Shown: positions 1 to 5,954, counted from the stretch's first letter. The stretch: DNA of 6,291 nucleotides from an uncultured Atopobiaceae bacterium (GCA_947581665.1 CANPVI010000089.1:1-6291), one strand, 5' to 3'. The notes: generated from the sequence alone by a model not told the origin. Numbers and translations: made by a program.

Positions 1-4
1 AAAG

Positions 5-131
5 AAAGCCCTGCGCGCCGGATGGCGGGTAGTTACCACCAACCCCAGTGTCAAAGCCCCTGCGCGCCGGATGGCGGGTGGTTTTCACCACCAGCAAGAA
101 AGCCCCGTGCGCCGGATGGCGGGAGGGTCTT
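5..131 (+). repeat. Three tandem degenerate hairpin repeats in the leader of the nickel-importer operon
   Basis: Three copies start at 5, 53 and 99. Each opens with AAAGCCC or AAAGCCCC and contains an identical 15-base core, GCGCCGGATGGCGGG, at 15-29, 64-78 and 109-123. In each, CGCC pairs with GGCG around a GGAT tetraloop (16-27, 65-76, 110-121). In copies 1 and 2 the opening AAGCCC(C) can pair with the G/T-rich stretch after the core, giving an outer stem, a four-base 5' bulge (TGCG) and a small 3' T bulge. Copy 3 has the outer stem with a larger internal loop. Copy 2 also has a competing hairpin, GGTGGT-TTTC-ACCACC (77-92), and copy 3 has GATGGCG/CGCCATC (115-121 with 132-138). The core spacings are 49 and 45 bases, so the repeats do not keep one reading frame and are unlikely to be coding. 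The array may continue left of the window. The function is unknown: attenuator-like hairpins, protein-binding RNA sites or a decayed repeat element are all possible. Confidence 0.75.
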
Positions 132-149
132 CGCCATCAAACGACGCGA

Positions 150-205
150 GGGGATTGCGAGAGAAGCGAGTTCTGACGCAGCCCCGTAATCCTTCGGGAG
201 GGGCT
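150..205 (+). promoter_or_regulatory. Candidate RNA switch: two mutually exclusive hairpins, one sequestering the nikB ribosome binding site
   Basis: The hairpin at 180-205 pairs AGCCCC (180-185) with GGGGCT (200-205). It has a GTAA bulge (186-189) and an inner stem TCC/GGA closed by a TTCG tetraloop (193-196), a very stable loop type. Its 3' arm contains GGGAGGGG (196-203), the only good Shine-Dalgarno-like stretch before the permease gene. The same CCCC (182-185) can instead pair with GGGG (150-153) in an imperfect hairpin. That hairpin continues with TGCG/CGCA (156-159 with 177-180) and AGAA/TTCT (162-165 with 171-174) around a GCGAG loop. The two folds share 180-185 and cannot form together, as in a translational on/off switch. 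Alternatively, the second hairpin plus the following ATTATT is a weak intrinsic terminator. The pairing is seen in the sequence; the regulatory role is inferred. The ligand, if any, is unknown, and nickel would be the natural guess from the genes downstream. Confidence 0.45.
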
Positions 206-217
206 ATTATTGCGCGC

Positions 218-1303
218 GTGCTTCGATTCATTGCAAAGAACCTGCTCAAGGTGTGCGTGCTCGTGCTCGTGGTGAGCTTCGTGGTCTTCCTCCTCATGGA
301 CCTCTCGCCGGTGGATCCCGTGCAGGCCAACGTGGGGCAGGCCGCCACCCTCTCCATGTCCGAGGCCAAGCGCGCCCAGCTCGAGGCGTACTGGGGGGTG
401 GGCGAGCCGCTTCTCGAGCGCTACGGAAGGTGGCTCTGGGGCCTTTTGCACGGAGCCCTGGGGACGTCGCTTCGCTACGACGAGCCGGTCACGCAGGTCA
501 TCGCCGAGCGCGCGGGGGCTTCCTTCGCGCTCCTCTCCATCGCGTGGGTGGGAAGCGGCCTTCTGGGCTTCATCCTCGGCGTCGTGGCCGGCATGGCGCA
601 TCGGCGCTGGCCCGATCGCCTCATCCGCGGGTGGTGCTTCGCCATGACGTCCATACCGTCCTTCTGGCTCGCCCTCATCGCCCTCATGGTCTTTGCCGTG
701 GCGCTGGGGTGGTTTCCCATCGGCTTCGCCACGCCCGTCGGCGTGGCGAAGGCGGACGTCTCCTGGGCGGACGTGGCCCACCATCTGGCCCTTCCGGCCA
801 TCTGCCTCACGCTCGTGGGCGTGGCGCCCGTTGCCCTCCACACGCGCGAGAAGGTCATCGAGTTCGAGGCCGGCGAGGTGGCCGATTTCTGCCGGCTGCG
901 CGGCGAGGGGCCCTGGCAGAGGTTCTGGCGCCATGGCTTGAGGAACGTCGCCCTCCCGGCGCTCACGCTCCAATGCGCGAGTGTGGGGGAGATCTTCGGC
1001 GGGGCGGTGCTCGTGGAGGAGGTCTTCTCGTATCCCGGCCTCGGCCAAGCGGCGGTCACAGCGGGTCTTGGCTCCGACGTGTGCCTGCTCGCCGGCATTG
1101 CCGTGGTGACGTCGCTTCTCGTCTTCGGCGGAAACTTCGCGGCCGACGTGCTCTATGGCGTGGTGGATCCGCGCATGCGGAGCGCGCGAGAGGCGGCCCG
1201 TGCCGCAAAGGAGGGGCCGCTCGCCTCGCTCGTCGATCGCCCCGAGGACTACGACGTCCCCCGCTCGGGCGCAGAGGAGGTGGGCCGTGGCGACACCATA
1301 TGA
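218..1303 (+). CDS. nikB: ABC importer permease, NikB/DppB/OppB family, probable nickel transport
   Basis: This is a 361-residue inner-membrane permease of the nickel/dipeptide ABC importer class. It starts at TM1 (about residues 10-27), followed by SPVDP, the family's usual APGDP-type motif. The cytoplasmic EAA loop lies near residues 215-245 (ending in WRHGLRNVALPALTL), where the ATPase docks. The family motif VEEVFSYPGLGQ lies near 266-277. The GTG at 218 is chosen because it gives MLRFIAKNLL, the usual family N-terminus; the frame stays open leftward to the window edge, but through the non-coding repeats. The Shine-Dalgarno-like GGGAGGGG ends 14 bases before this GTG, which is unusually far; ATT codons at 206 and 209 are in frame and better spaced, but rare as starts. 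A charged C-terminal tail of about 45 residues after VDPRMR makes it longer than typical relatives. It overlaps nikC by 17 bases. The family is certain; nickel as substrate is inferred from the His-rich ATPase and the urease genes. Confidence 0.88.
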   Translation: MLRFIAKNLLKVCVLVLVVSFVVFLLMDLSPVDPVQANVGQAATLSMSEAKRAQLEAYWGVGEPLLERYGRWLWGLLHGALGTSLRYDEPVTQVIAERAGASFALLSIAWVGSGLLGFILGVVAGMAHRRWPDRLIRGWCFAMTSIPSFWLALIALMVFAVALGWFPIGFATPVGVAKADVSWADVAHHLALPAICLTLVGVAPVALHTREKVIEFEAGEVADFCRLRGEGPWQRFWRHGLRNVALPALTLQCASVGEIFGGAVLVEEVFSYPGLGQAAVTAGLGSDVCLLAGIAVVTSLLVFGGNFAADVLYGVVDPRMRSAREAARAAKEGPLASLVDRPEDYDVPRSGAEEVGRGDTI

Positions 1304-2174
1304 CGTGGCCCGCGAGCGGAGCCCGCACGCGCCCGTGATCGTGGCGCCACGCGCGCACGCCCTTCCCTCGAGGCGCGCCGACCTCGCCCGCGTGCTCGCC
1401 TTAGGCACGGCGCTCGCGCTCCTGCTCGCCCTCGGGGCAGCCCTCGTGCCCGCCGCGCAGGAGGCGGATTTCCTCGCGAAGAACCTCCCGCCCTCCCTCG
1501 CGCATCCCTTCGGCACCGACTGGATGGGGCGCGACATGCTCTGCCGGACGGTCGCGGGGCTCTCGCTCTCAGCCTCGCTCGGCCTTTTGGCGGCCCTTGC
1601 CGCGGCGGGGCTCTCGCTCATCCTCGGCTGCGTGGCGGCGCTCGGGGGTCCTGCGGCCGATGTGCTCGTCTCCGGCGCCATTGACGTCGTGATGGGGCTT
1701 CCGCACATCGTGCTTTTGATCCTCGTGTCGTTCGCGTTCGGCAAGGGCATCGTCGGCGTGGCCATGGCCATCGCCCTCACCGAATGGCCGCGGCTCGCGC
1801 GCGTCGTGAGGTCGGAGATGCTCCAATGCCGCGGCTCGGACTACGTGCTCGCCGCAAGGAGGCTTGGCCAGGGCCCGGTGCGCGTGGCCACGCGGCATCT
1901 GGTGCCCTACGTGCTTCCCCAGTTCGTCGTGGGGCTCGTGCTGCTCTTCCCCCACGCGATCATCCACGAGGCATCGCTCACCTTCCTCGGATTCGGGCTT
2001 CCGCCCGAGGTGCCGGGCATCGGATCCATCCTCTCGGAGTCCATGGCCTCCCTCTCCACGGGCGCGTGGTGGCTCGTGGCCTTGCCGGGCGCCGCGCTCG
2101 TGCTCTGCGTCTTGGCCTTCGACATCCTCGGGCGTTCGCTCGCCCGCCTTGCCACGAGGGGAGGGGCCCTATGA
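1287..2174 (+). CDS. nikC: ABC importer permease, NikC/DppC/OppC family, probable nickel transport
   Basis: This 295-residue protein is the second membrane subunit, expected to pair with the NikB-like permease to form the channel. TM1 is at about residues 33-54. HPFGTDWMGRD (73-83) matches the HPLGTDxxGRD motif that typifies this subfamily. The EAA coupling loop starts at about residue 186 (YVLAARRLGQG) and runs to about 206. EASLTFLGFGLPPEVPGIG follows near residue 230, the family's usual ESxLSFLGLG segment. The GTG at 1287 is chosen because GAGGAGG (1274-1280) lies 6 bases upstream; this start puts it 17 bases inside the end of the preceding gene, implying translational coupling. Its stop overlaps the next start as ATGA (2171-2174). 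The N-terminal cytoplasmic segment (about 32 residues, rich in Arg, His and Pro) is ordinary for NikC/DppC proteins. A peptide transporter of the same fold cannot be excluded from this gene alone. Confidence 0.9.
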   Translation: MATPYDVARERSPHAPVIVAPRAHALPSRRADLARVLALGTALALLLALGAALVPAAQEADFLAKNLPPSLAHPFGTDWMGRDMLCRTVAGLSLSASLGLLAALAAAGLSLILGCVAALGGPAADVLVSGAIDVVMGLPHIVLLILVSFAFGKGIVGVAMAIALTEWPRLARVVRSEMLQCRGSDYVLAARRLGQGPVRVATRHLVPYVLPQFVVGLVLLFPHAIIHEASLTFLGFGLPPEVPGIGSILSESMASLSTGAWWLVALPGAALVLCVLAFDILGRSLARLATRGGAL

Positions 2175-3133
2175 CGGACGAGCCGCGCGCCTTCGCGGGC
2201 GATGCGCGAGGAGGCTTGCCCCACGAGGCGAGGGCGCACCACACGGGCGAGGCGCACCACCACCACACCCACGCGCTGAACTCGAGGCACCCCGGCCACC
2301 ACCACCTCCTGCAGGTGGAAGGCCTCTCCGTGGCCTTCGAGATGTACGAGCCGGGCGCGCCCTTCTTCAAGGCCCGTCGTGCCTTCGTCCCCGTCCTCCA
2401 CGACGTCTCGATCGGCGTCCACGAGGGGGAGATGCTCGCGGTCGTGGGGGCGTCGGGCGCCGGCAAGAGCCTCCTCGCCGAGGCCATCATGGGAGCGTCC
2501 ACCCAAGGAGAGCGCATCGAGGGACGCATCTGGTTCGACGGCGAATTGCGGGACGAGGCCGGGCTCCGTCGCCTGCGATCGACGGAGATGGCGTTCATCC
2601 CGCAATCGGTCTCCTGCCTCGACCCGCTCATGAGAGTGGGAGAGCAGGTGAGGGGGATGCCCCGAGGCAAGGGACGCGCGCGCAGGGAGGACGAGGCCAG
2701 GCGCCTGGAGCGCCAGCGCGAGCTCTTCGCGCGCTATCGCCTGGGCGAGGAGGTGGCGCGCCTCTACCCGCACGAGCTTTCCGGAGGCATGGCCAGGCGC
2801 GTGCTCCTCTGCTGCGCGCTCGTGGACGAGCCCAGGCTCATTATCGCCGACGAGCCCACCCCGGGACTCGACCTCGCGCTCGCGCACGCCGCCCTCGAGG
2901 ACCTCCGCGCCTTCGCGGACGGCGGGGGCGCCGTCATGCTCATCACCCACGACATCGAGCTCGCGCTTGCCGTGGCGGATCGCGTGGCCGTGTTCCACGA
3001 CGGCACGGTGGTGGAGGAGACGTCGGTCGCGAGCTTCGCCTCGCCCGAGCTCCTTCGCCATCCCTTCAGCCGCGAGCTTTGGCACGCCCTGCCGGAGCAC
3101 GACTTCGCCGTCACGTCGAATACGGTGAGGTAG
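2171..3133 (+). CDS. nikD: ABC importer ATPase, NikD/DppD family, with histidine-rich N-terminal arm
   Basis: This 320-residue cytoplasmic ATPase powers the importer. All nucleotide-binding motifs are intact: Walker A GASGAGKS (93-100), Q-loop Gln145, signature LSGGM (203-207), Walker B LIIADE (223-228), D-loop Asp234 and H-loop His260. HPFSREL (297-303) corresponds to the start of the C-terminal region shared by NikD/OppD proteins. The domain proper begins at about residue 46. Ahead of it is an arm absent from ordinary family members: residues 18-45 contain 12 histidines (18, 23, 24, 29-32, 34, 40, 43-45). Such tracts bind nickel in other nickel proteins (UreE, HypB), so storage or hand-over of incoming metal is plausible but inferred. 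The ATG overlaps the nikC stop (ATGA), and GGAGG (2160-2164) is 6 bases upstream, so the arm is part of the translated protein. A zinc or cobalt importer is the alternative. Confidence 0.9.
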   Translation: MTDEPRAFAGDARGGLPHEARAHHTGEAHHHHTHALNSRHPGHHHLLQVEGLSVAFEMYEPGAPFFKARRAFVPVLHDVSIGVHEGEMLAVVGASGAGKSLLAEAIMGASTQGERIEGRIWFDGELRDEAGLRRLRSTEMAFIPQSVSCLDPLMRVGEQVRGMPRGKGRARREDEARRLERQRELFARYRLGEEVARLYPHELSGGMARRVLLCCALVDEPRLIIADEPTPGLDLALAHAALEDLRAFADGGGAVMLITHDIELALAVADRVAVFHDGTVVEETSVASFASPELLRHPFSRELWHALPEHDFAVTSNTVR

Positions 3134-3137
3134 GGCC

Positions 3138-3728
3138 ATGCTCGAGGCACGCTCCCTCGCCTTCGCCTATCCGGGCGCCTCGCCCGTCTTTCGCGACCTC
3201 TCGCTCGAGGTGGCGCCTTGGGAGCGTGTGGCGCTCGAGGCCCCCTCGGGCGCGGGCAAGACGACCCTCTGCAGGGTGCTCGCGGGCTACCTCAGCCCCC
3301 AGCGAGGCGAGGTGCTCGTGGACGGCGAGCCGCTGCCCAAGCGGGGCGCCTGGGCGGTGCAGTTGGTGAGCCAGCATCCCGAGCTCGCCTTCGATCCCAG
3401 GCTTCGGCTGGGCGATTCGCTTGCCGAGGCGGGCGAGGTCGCGCCTGCGCTCCTTCAGGCCCTCGATGCCGACCCCGCGTGGCTCGAGCGCCGCCCCGCC
3501 GCGCTCTCCGCGGGCGAGCTCCAGCGCCTCTGCGTGGCGCGCGCCCTCACAGCCCGTCCGCGCTACCTCGTGGCGGACGAGATCTCCACCATGCTCGACG
3601 CCGTCACCCAAGCCCGCGTGTGGCACGTCATCCTCGACTGGTGCGCCCGCGAGCAGACGGGCCTCGTGTTCGTCACGCACTCAGACGCCCTTCGCGCCCG
3701 CATCGCCACGCGGGTCGTCGAGCTCTAG
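3138..3728 (+). CDS. nikE: ABC importer ATPase, NikE/DppF family, short form
   Basis: This 196-residue ATPase is expected to pair with the NikD-like subunit as a heterodimer under the two permeases. Motifs in order: Walker A APSGAGKT (35-42, with Ala in place of the usual first Gly), Q-loop Gln79, signature LSAGE (123-127), Walker B YLVADE (143-148), D-loop Asp154 and H-loop His181. All catalytic residues are present, so it should be active. It ends 15 residues after the H-loop and lacks the C-terminal extension that brings NikE/DppF proteins to about 260 residues. The stop is clean and no frameshift is visible, so this is a short natural form rather than a truncation. The ATG at 3138 has GGTGAGG (3124-3130) 7 bases upstream and lies 4 bases after the nikD stop, so the two are co-translated. 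No transporter gene follows, so the substrate-binding protein must lie left of the window or elsewhere. Confidence 0.87.
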   Translation: MLEARSLAFAYPGASPVFRDLSLEVAPWERVALEAPSGAGKTTLCRVLAGYLSPQRGEVLVDGEPLPKRGAWAVQLVSQHPELAFDPRLRLGDSLAEAGEVAPALLQALDADPAWLERRPAALSAGELQRLCVARALTARPRYLVADEISTMLDAVTQARVWHVILDWCAREQTGLVFVTHSDALRARIATRVVEL

Positions 3729-3931
3729 GCGCGCAAGGCGCATCCGCTCGCCCCGCTCGTCGGTGCGTTTCCCCATTGGCTGGTTTGGGGCGTGTATCAC
3801 CGAAAACCCGTTGGGTAGAAAGCTGAAAGTTTGGTCTCCTCGCTTTCAGCCACGTGCCGCAAGCGGGGACGGTGGGAGGACGTCCGGTGGGGTGGTTAGG
3901 GCGTCGCGAGACGAGAGGGGCGTGGGGGCCC
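3729..3931 (+). promoter_or_regulatory. Intergenic region with a perfect 8-bp hairpin, likely transcript boundary or amt control region
   Basis: This is the longest gap inside the gene set and contains no credible gene. Bases about 3765-3850 are visibly AT-richer than the rest, as expected for a promoter or leader, but I could not find a well-spaced -35/-10 pair. There is a perfect inverted repeat, GCTGAAAG (3822-3829) with CTTTCAGC (3843-3850), around a 13-base loop, and a small hairpin ACCC-GTT-GGGT (3806-3816) just before it. CCCCA (3771-3775) and TGGGG (3786-3790) could pair weakly. None is followed by a T run, so a classic terminator is not supported. An 8-base palindrome, GGACGTCC, sits at 3878-3885. 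No known nitrogen-regulator box or riboswitch was recognised. The region probably separates the importer genes from amt transcriptionally. Confidence 0.4.
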
Positions 3932-5260
3932 ATGATCAACAACGCCGATACCGCCTTCATGATGCTCTGCACGGCGATGGTCTGCGTGATGACGCCGGGC
4001 CTCGCCTTCTTCTATGGCGGCCTCGCCAGGCGCCGGAGCGTGCTCTTCATCATGATGGAGTCCATGATCGCCATGGGCATTGTCACGCTCATGTGGATGT
4101 ACGGCGGCTTCGGGCTCTCGTTCGGCGAGGACCTCGGCGGCGTCATCGGCAATCCCGGCGACTACTTCGGGCTCGCGGGCGTGGGCTTCTCGCCGGACAC
4201 GGTACACGCCACCACCATCCCCTTCGCGCTCTTCTTCCTCTTCCAGCTCATGTTCTGCGTGATCACCATCCCGCTCTCGAGCGGCGCCTACGCTGAGCGG
4301 CTGAATCTCAAGGGCTACCTCTTCTTCCTCATCCTCGGCACGATCTTCATCTACTATCCCGTGTGCCACTGGGTGTGGGGCGGAGGATGGCTCTCCGACC
4401 TCGGCTTCGTCGACTTCGCGGGCGGCACGGTCATCCACACGACGGCGGGCTTCGCCGCGCTCGCGGGCATCTTCGTGCTCGGCAACCGCAAGCTCGCAAA
4501 GCCCGGCATGCAGCCCTCGAACCTCATGGTCGCGGCCATCGGCACGGGGCTTCTGTGGTTCGGCTGGTTCGGGTTCAACTCCGGCGGCGCCCTCTCGGCG
4601 GGCGAGCTCGCCACCCACGCCTTCACCAACACCGTCGTGGGCCTCGCGAGCGGTATGGTCACCTGGCTCATCGTGGCGAAGATCATCCACGGCTCGATCG
4701 ACTTCGTCGACGTGATGACGGGCTCCGTGGCGGGCCTCGCCACCATCACGCCCTGCGCGGGCTACATCTCTCCCGTCTCGGCCATCATCGTGGGCGTCGT
4801 CGCCGGCATCGTGTGCAACCTGGCCGTCGAGTTCCGCAAGCGCATGCAGTGGGATGACGCGCTCGACGTGTGGGGCGTGCACGGCATCGGCGGCTTCACC
4901 GGCACCATCCTCATCGGCATCCTCGCCGACGAGAGCGTGAACGGCGTCTCGGCGAGCCCGGCGCAGTTCGGCGTGCAGGTGCTCGGCGTGGTGGTTGCGG
5001 CCGCGTGGAGCTTCGCCGTGGCCTGGCTCATCCTGAAGATCGTGGGCGCGGCGACCGACATCCGCCCGAGCCAGGAGGTCATCGACCAAGGCCTCGACCG
5101 GGTGCTCTTGCACGAGAGGGCCTACGACGTGGTCGACGCGACCACGCTCGAATCGCTCGGCGAGCCGGCAGAGGTCGCCTCCGGCGAGTCCTCGGAGCGC
5201 ACCATGGCGCGCGGCGGGGCGGCTAAGGCCGGCGGGGGGCCTCGCGCGGTCGATGGCTAG
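3932..5260 (+). CDS. amtB: Ammonium transporter, Amt/MEP family
   Basis: This 442-residue membrane channel for ammonium/ammonia has about 11 membrane segments. It begins directly with the first helix (MINNADTAFMMLCTAMVC) and has no signal peptide, as in Gram-positive Amt proteins. Pore residues, numbered here with E. coli AmtB equivalents, are the twin histidines His169 (H168) and His317 (H318), Asp161 (D160), Trp149 (W148) and the phenylalanine gate Phe108/Phe215 (F107/F215). Position 219, the Ser of the outer recruitment site in E. coli, is Gly here. The C-terminal region has GLDRVLLHERAYDV, the conserved tail that PII proteins (GlnK) contact, then a further tail of about 38 residues that looks disordered. 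No glnK follows. The ATG at 3932 is chosen by family N-terminus; its ribosome site is weak (GAGAGGGG at 3913-3920, 11 bases away). Placed before ureI and ureA, it probably handles ammonia made by urease, by recapture or release. Confidence 0.95.
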   Translation: MINNADTAFMMLCTAMVCVMTPGLAFFYGGLARRRSVLFIMMESMIAMGIVTLMWMYGGFGLSFGEDLGGVIGNPGDYFGLAGVGFSPDTVHATTIPFALFFLFQLMFCVITIPLSSGAYAERLNLKGYLFFLILGTIFIYYPVCHWVWGGGWLSDLGFVDFAGGTVIHTTAGFAALAGIFVLGNRKLAKPGMQPSNLMVAAIGTGLLWFGWFGFNSGGALSAGELATHAFTNTVVGLASGMVTWLIVAKIIHGSIDFVDVMTGSVAGLATITPCAGYISPVSAIIVGVVAGIVCNLAVEFRKRMQWDDALDVWGVHGIGGFTGTILIGILADESVNGVSASPAQFGVQVLGVVVAAAWSFAVAWLILKIVGAATDIRPSQEVIDQGLDRVLLHERAYDVVDATTLESLGEPAEVASGESSERTMARGGAAKAGGGPRAVDG

Positions 5261-5417
5261 CGCGTGAGGCGCATGGTCGCGCGGTCGTGGGCGCCGTCGC
5301 CGCTCGTCTCCTCGTTGCATATTGGCAACAGACGTGAAACCGCGCGGACGGGCGGGCGGTGCTATCCCTTGGGCAGGGAAGCGCGGCACGGACGGCATGG
5401 GAGAGAGGGAGGCGGCA
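5261..5417 (+). promoter_or_regulatory. Gap before ureI with an operator-like inverted repeat and a possible leader hairpin
   Basis: No gene fits here. GTTGC (5314-5318) and GCAAC (5325-5329) form a perfect inverted repeat around ATATTG, in one of the few AT-rich spots of this gap, so it could be a regulator operator. It resembles the TTGC/GCAA ends of the Streptomyces Nur (nickel) box, but the inner spacing is 6 rather than 9, so I do not call it one. Further on, TCCCT (5365-5369) pairs with AGGGA (5375-5379) inside GTGC/GCAC (5359-5362 with 5386-5389). CCGCGC (5340-5345) could also pair with GCGCGG (5381-5386), competing with the GTGC/GCAC stem. A strong ribosome site, GAGGGAGG (5405-5412), precedes ureI by 5 bases. 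No convincing -35/-10 pair was found. Confidence 0.35.
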
Positions 5418-5954
5418 ATGCTCGGCTTGATCTTGCTCTACGTGGGCATGGTGCTCATGAGCAACGGACTCTTCAGGCTGTTGGGCATCAAGGACAAATC
5501 CAACGTGGTGATGAACCTCTTCACGGGCGGGCTCGGCCTCGTGTTGAACATCATCAGCGTAGGCATCGGCATCGCCCAGAACGCCGACGCCTCGTGGTAC
5601 TACGCGAGCGCGACCGGGCTCCTCTTCGCGTTCACCTACCTCTACGTCGCCATCAACACGATCTGGGACCTCGACCAGAACCTCTACGGCTGGTACAGCC
5701 TCTTCGTGGCCATCAACACCATCCCCTGCGGCATCCTCTGCTTCTATGGCTATGGCGGAAACCTTTGGTACGGGATCATCTGGTGGCTGTGGGGCATCCT
5801 CTGGCTCACCGGGTGGATCGAGTGCTCCTTGCACAAGAACCTCGGCAAGTTCGTGGGATGGCTCGGCCTCCTCGAGGGCATCTTCACCGCCTGGATCCCG
5901 GGATTCATGATGCTCACCGGCGTGTGGCCAGCGAATGTCGCCATTTTTGCATGA
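5418..5954 (+). CDS. ureI: Urea channel UreI (AmiS/UreI family), probably not acid-gated
   Basis: This 178-residue inner-membrane channel lets urea reach cytoplasmic urease. It has six membrane segments, at roughly 2-19, 30-52, 61-82, 92-110, 117-134 and 146-168. Family stretches match the Helicobacter pylori protein closely: MLGLILLYVG at the start, ATGLLFAFTYLYVAIN (63-80 region), WYSLFVAINTIP (92-103), WGILWLT (125-131) and LGKF then EGIFTAWIP (142-161). The outer loops are much shorter than in H. pylori (residues about 53-61 and 110-117). The only histidine is His139, on the cytoplasmic side, so the periplasmic histidines that gate the H. pylori channel by acid are missing. Streptococcus salivarius UreI also lacks such gating. 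The ATG at 5418 gives the family N-terminus and has GAGGGAGG 5 bases upstream. The ureA start lies 41 bases after the stop, so the two are probably co-transcribed. AmiS amide channels share the fold; the urease neighbour favours urea. Confidence 0.95.
   Translation: MLGLILLYVGMVLMSNGLFRLLGIKDKSNVVMNLFTGGLGLVLNIISVGIGIAQNADASWYYASATGLLFAFTYLYVAINTIWDLDQNLYGWYSLFVAINTIPCGILCFYGYGGNLWYGIIWWLWGILWLTGWIECSLHKNLGKFVGWLGLLEGIFTAWIPGFMMLTGVWPANVAIFA

Noticed and set aside
5..131. CRISPR array
   Set aside because: Only three degenerate copies, with related rather than unique sequence between them, and a unit that folds into a bulged hairpin; no cas genes in view.
1..189. C-terminal end of an upstream gene, open in frame 1 up to the TAA at 187
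   Set aside because: The frame crosses repeats whose spacing shifts frame, and the peptide has no recognisable domain; in GC-rich DNA open frames are expected by chance. It cannot be fully excluded without the left flank.
180..211. Intrinsic terminator of an upstream gene
   Set aside because: The stem is strong, but the following ATTATTG is a poor T run and the arm holds the ribosome site of the next gene. Kept only as an alternative reading.
71..217. N-terminal extension of the first permease starting at the ATG at 71
   Set aside because: It would be translated from the non-coding repeats, has no family similarity, and would put about 49 residues before the normal MLRF start.
1..217. E. 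coli-type NikR operator (GTATGA-N16-TCATAC)
   Set aside because: Neither half-site is present in the leader.
137..1780. Long antisense open frame of about 547 codons opposite both permeases
   Set aside because: Shadow of GC-rich codon bias; Arg-, Ala- and His-rich with no recognisable domain, while the plus-strand frames match known families throughout.
3776..3800. Sigma-70-like promoter TTGGCT with TATCAC
   Set aside because: Spacer of only 13 bases and a weak -10.
3854..3931. Earlier GTG start for amt at 3854
   Set aside because: Adds 26 Arg/Gly-rich residues before the family N-terminus and lacks a ribosome site; the ATG at 3932 fits relatives.
5314..5329. Streptomyces-type Nur box
   Set aside because: The half-sites are 6 bases apart instead of 9; called only an operator-like repeat.
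3896..5398. Long antisense open frame opposite amt
   Set aside because: Low-complexity charged translation opposite an unambiguous Amt protein; a compositional shadow.
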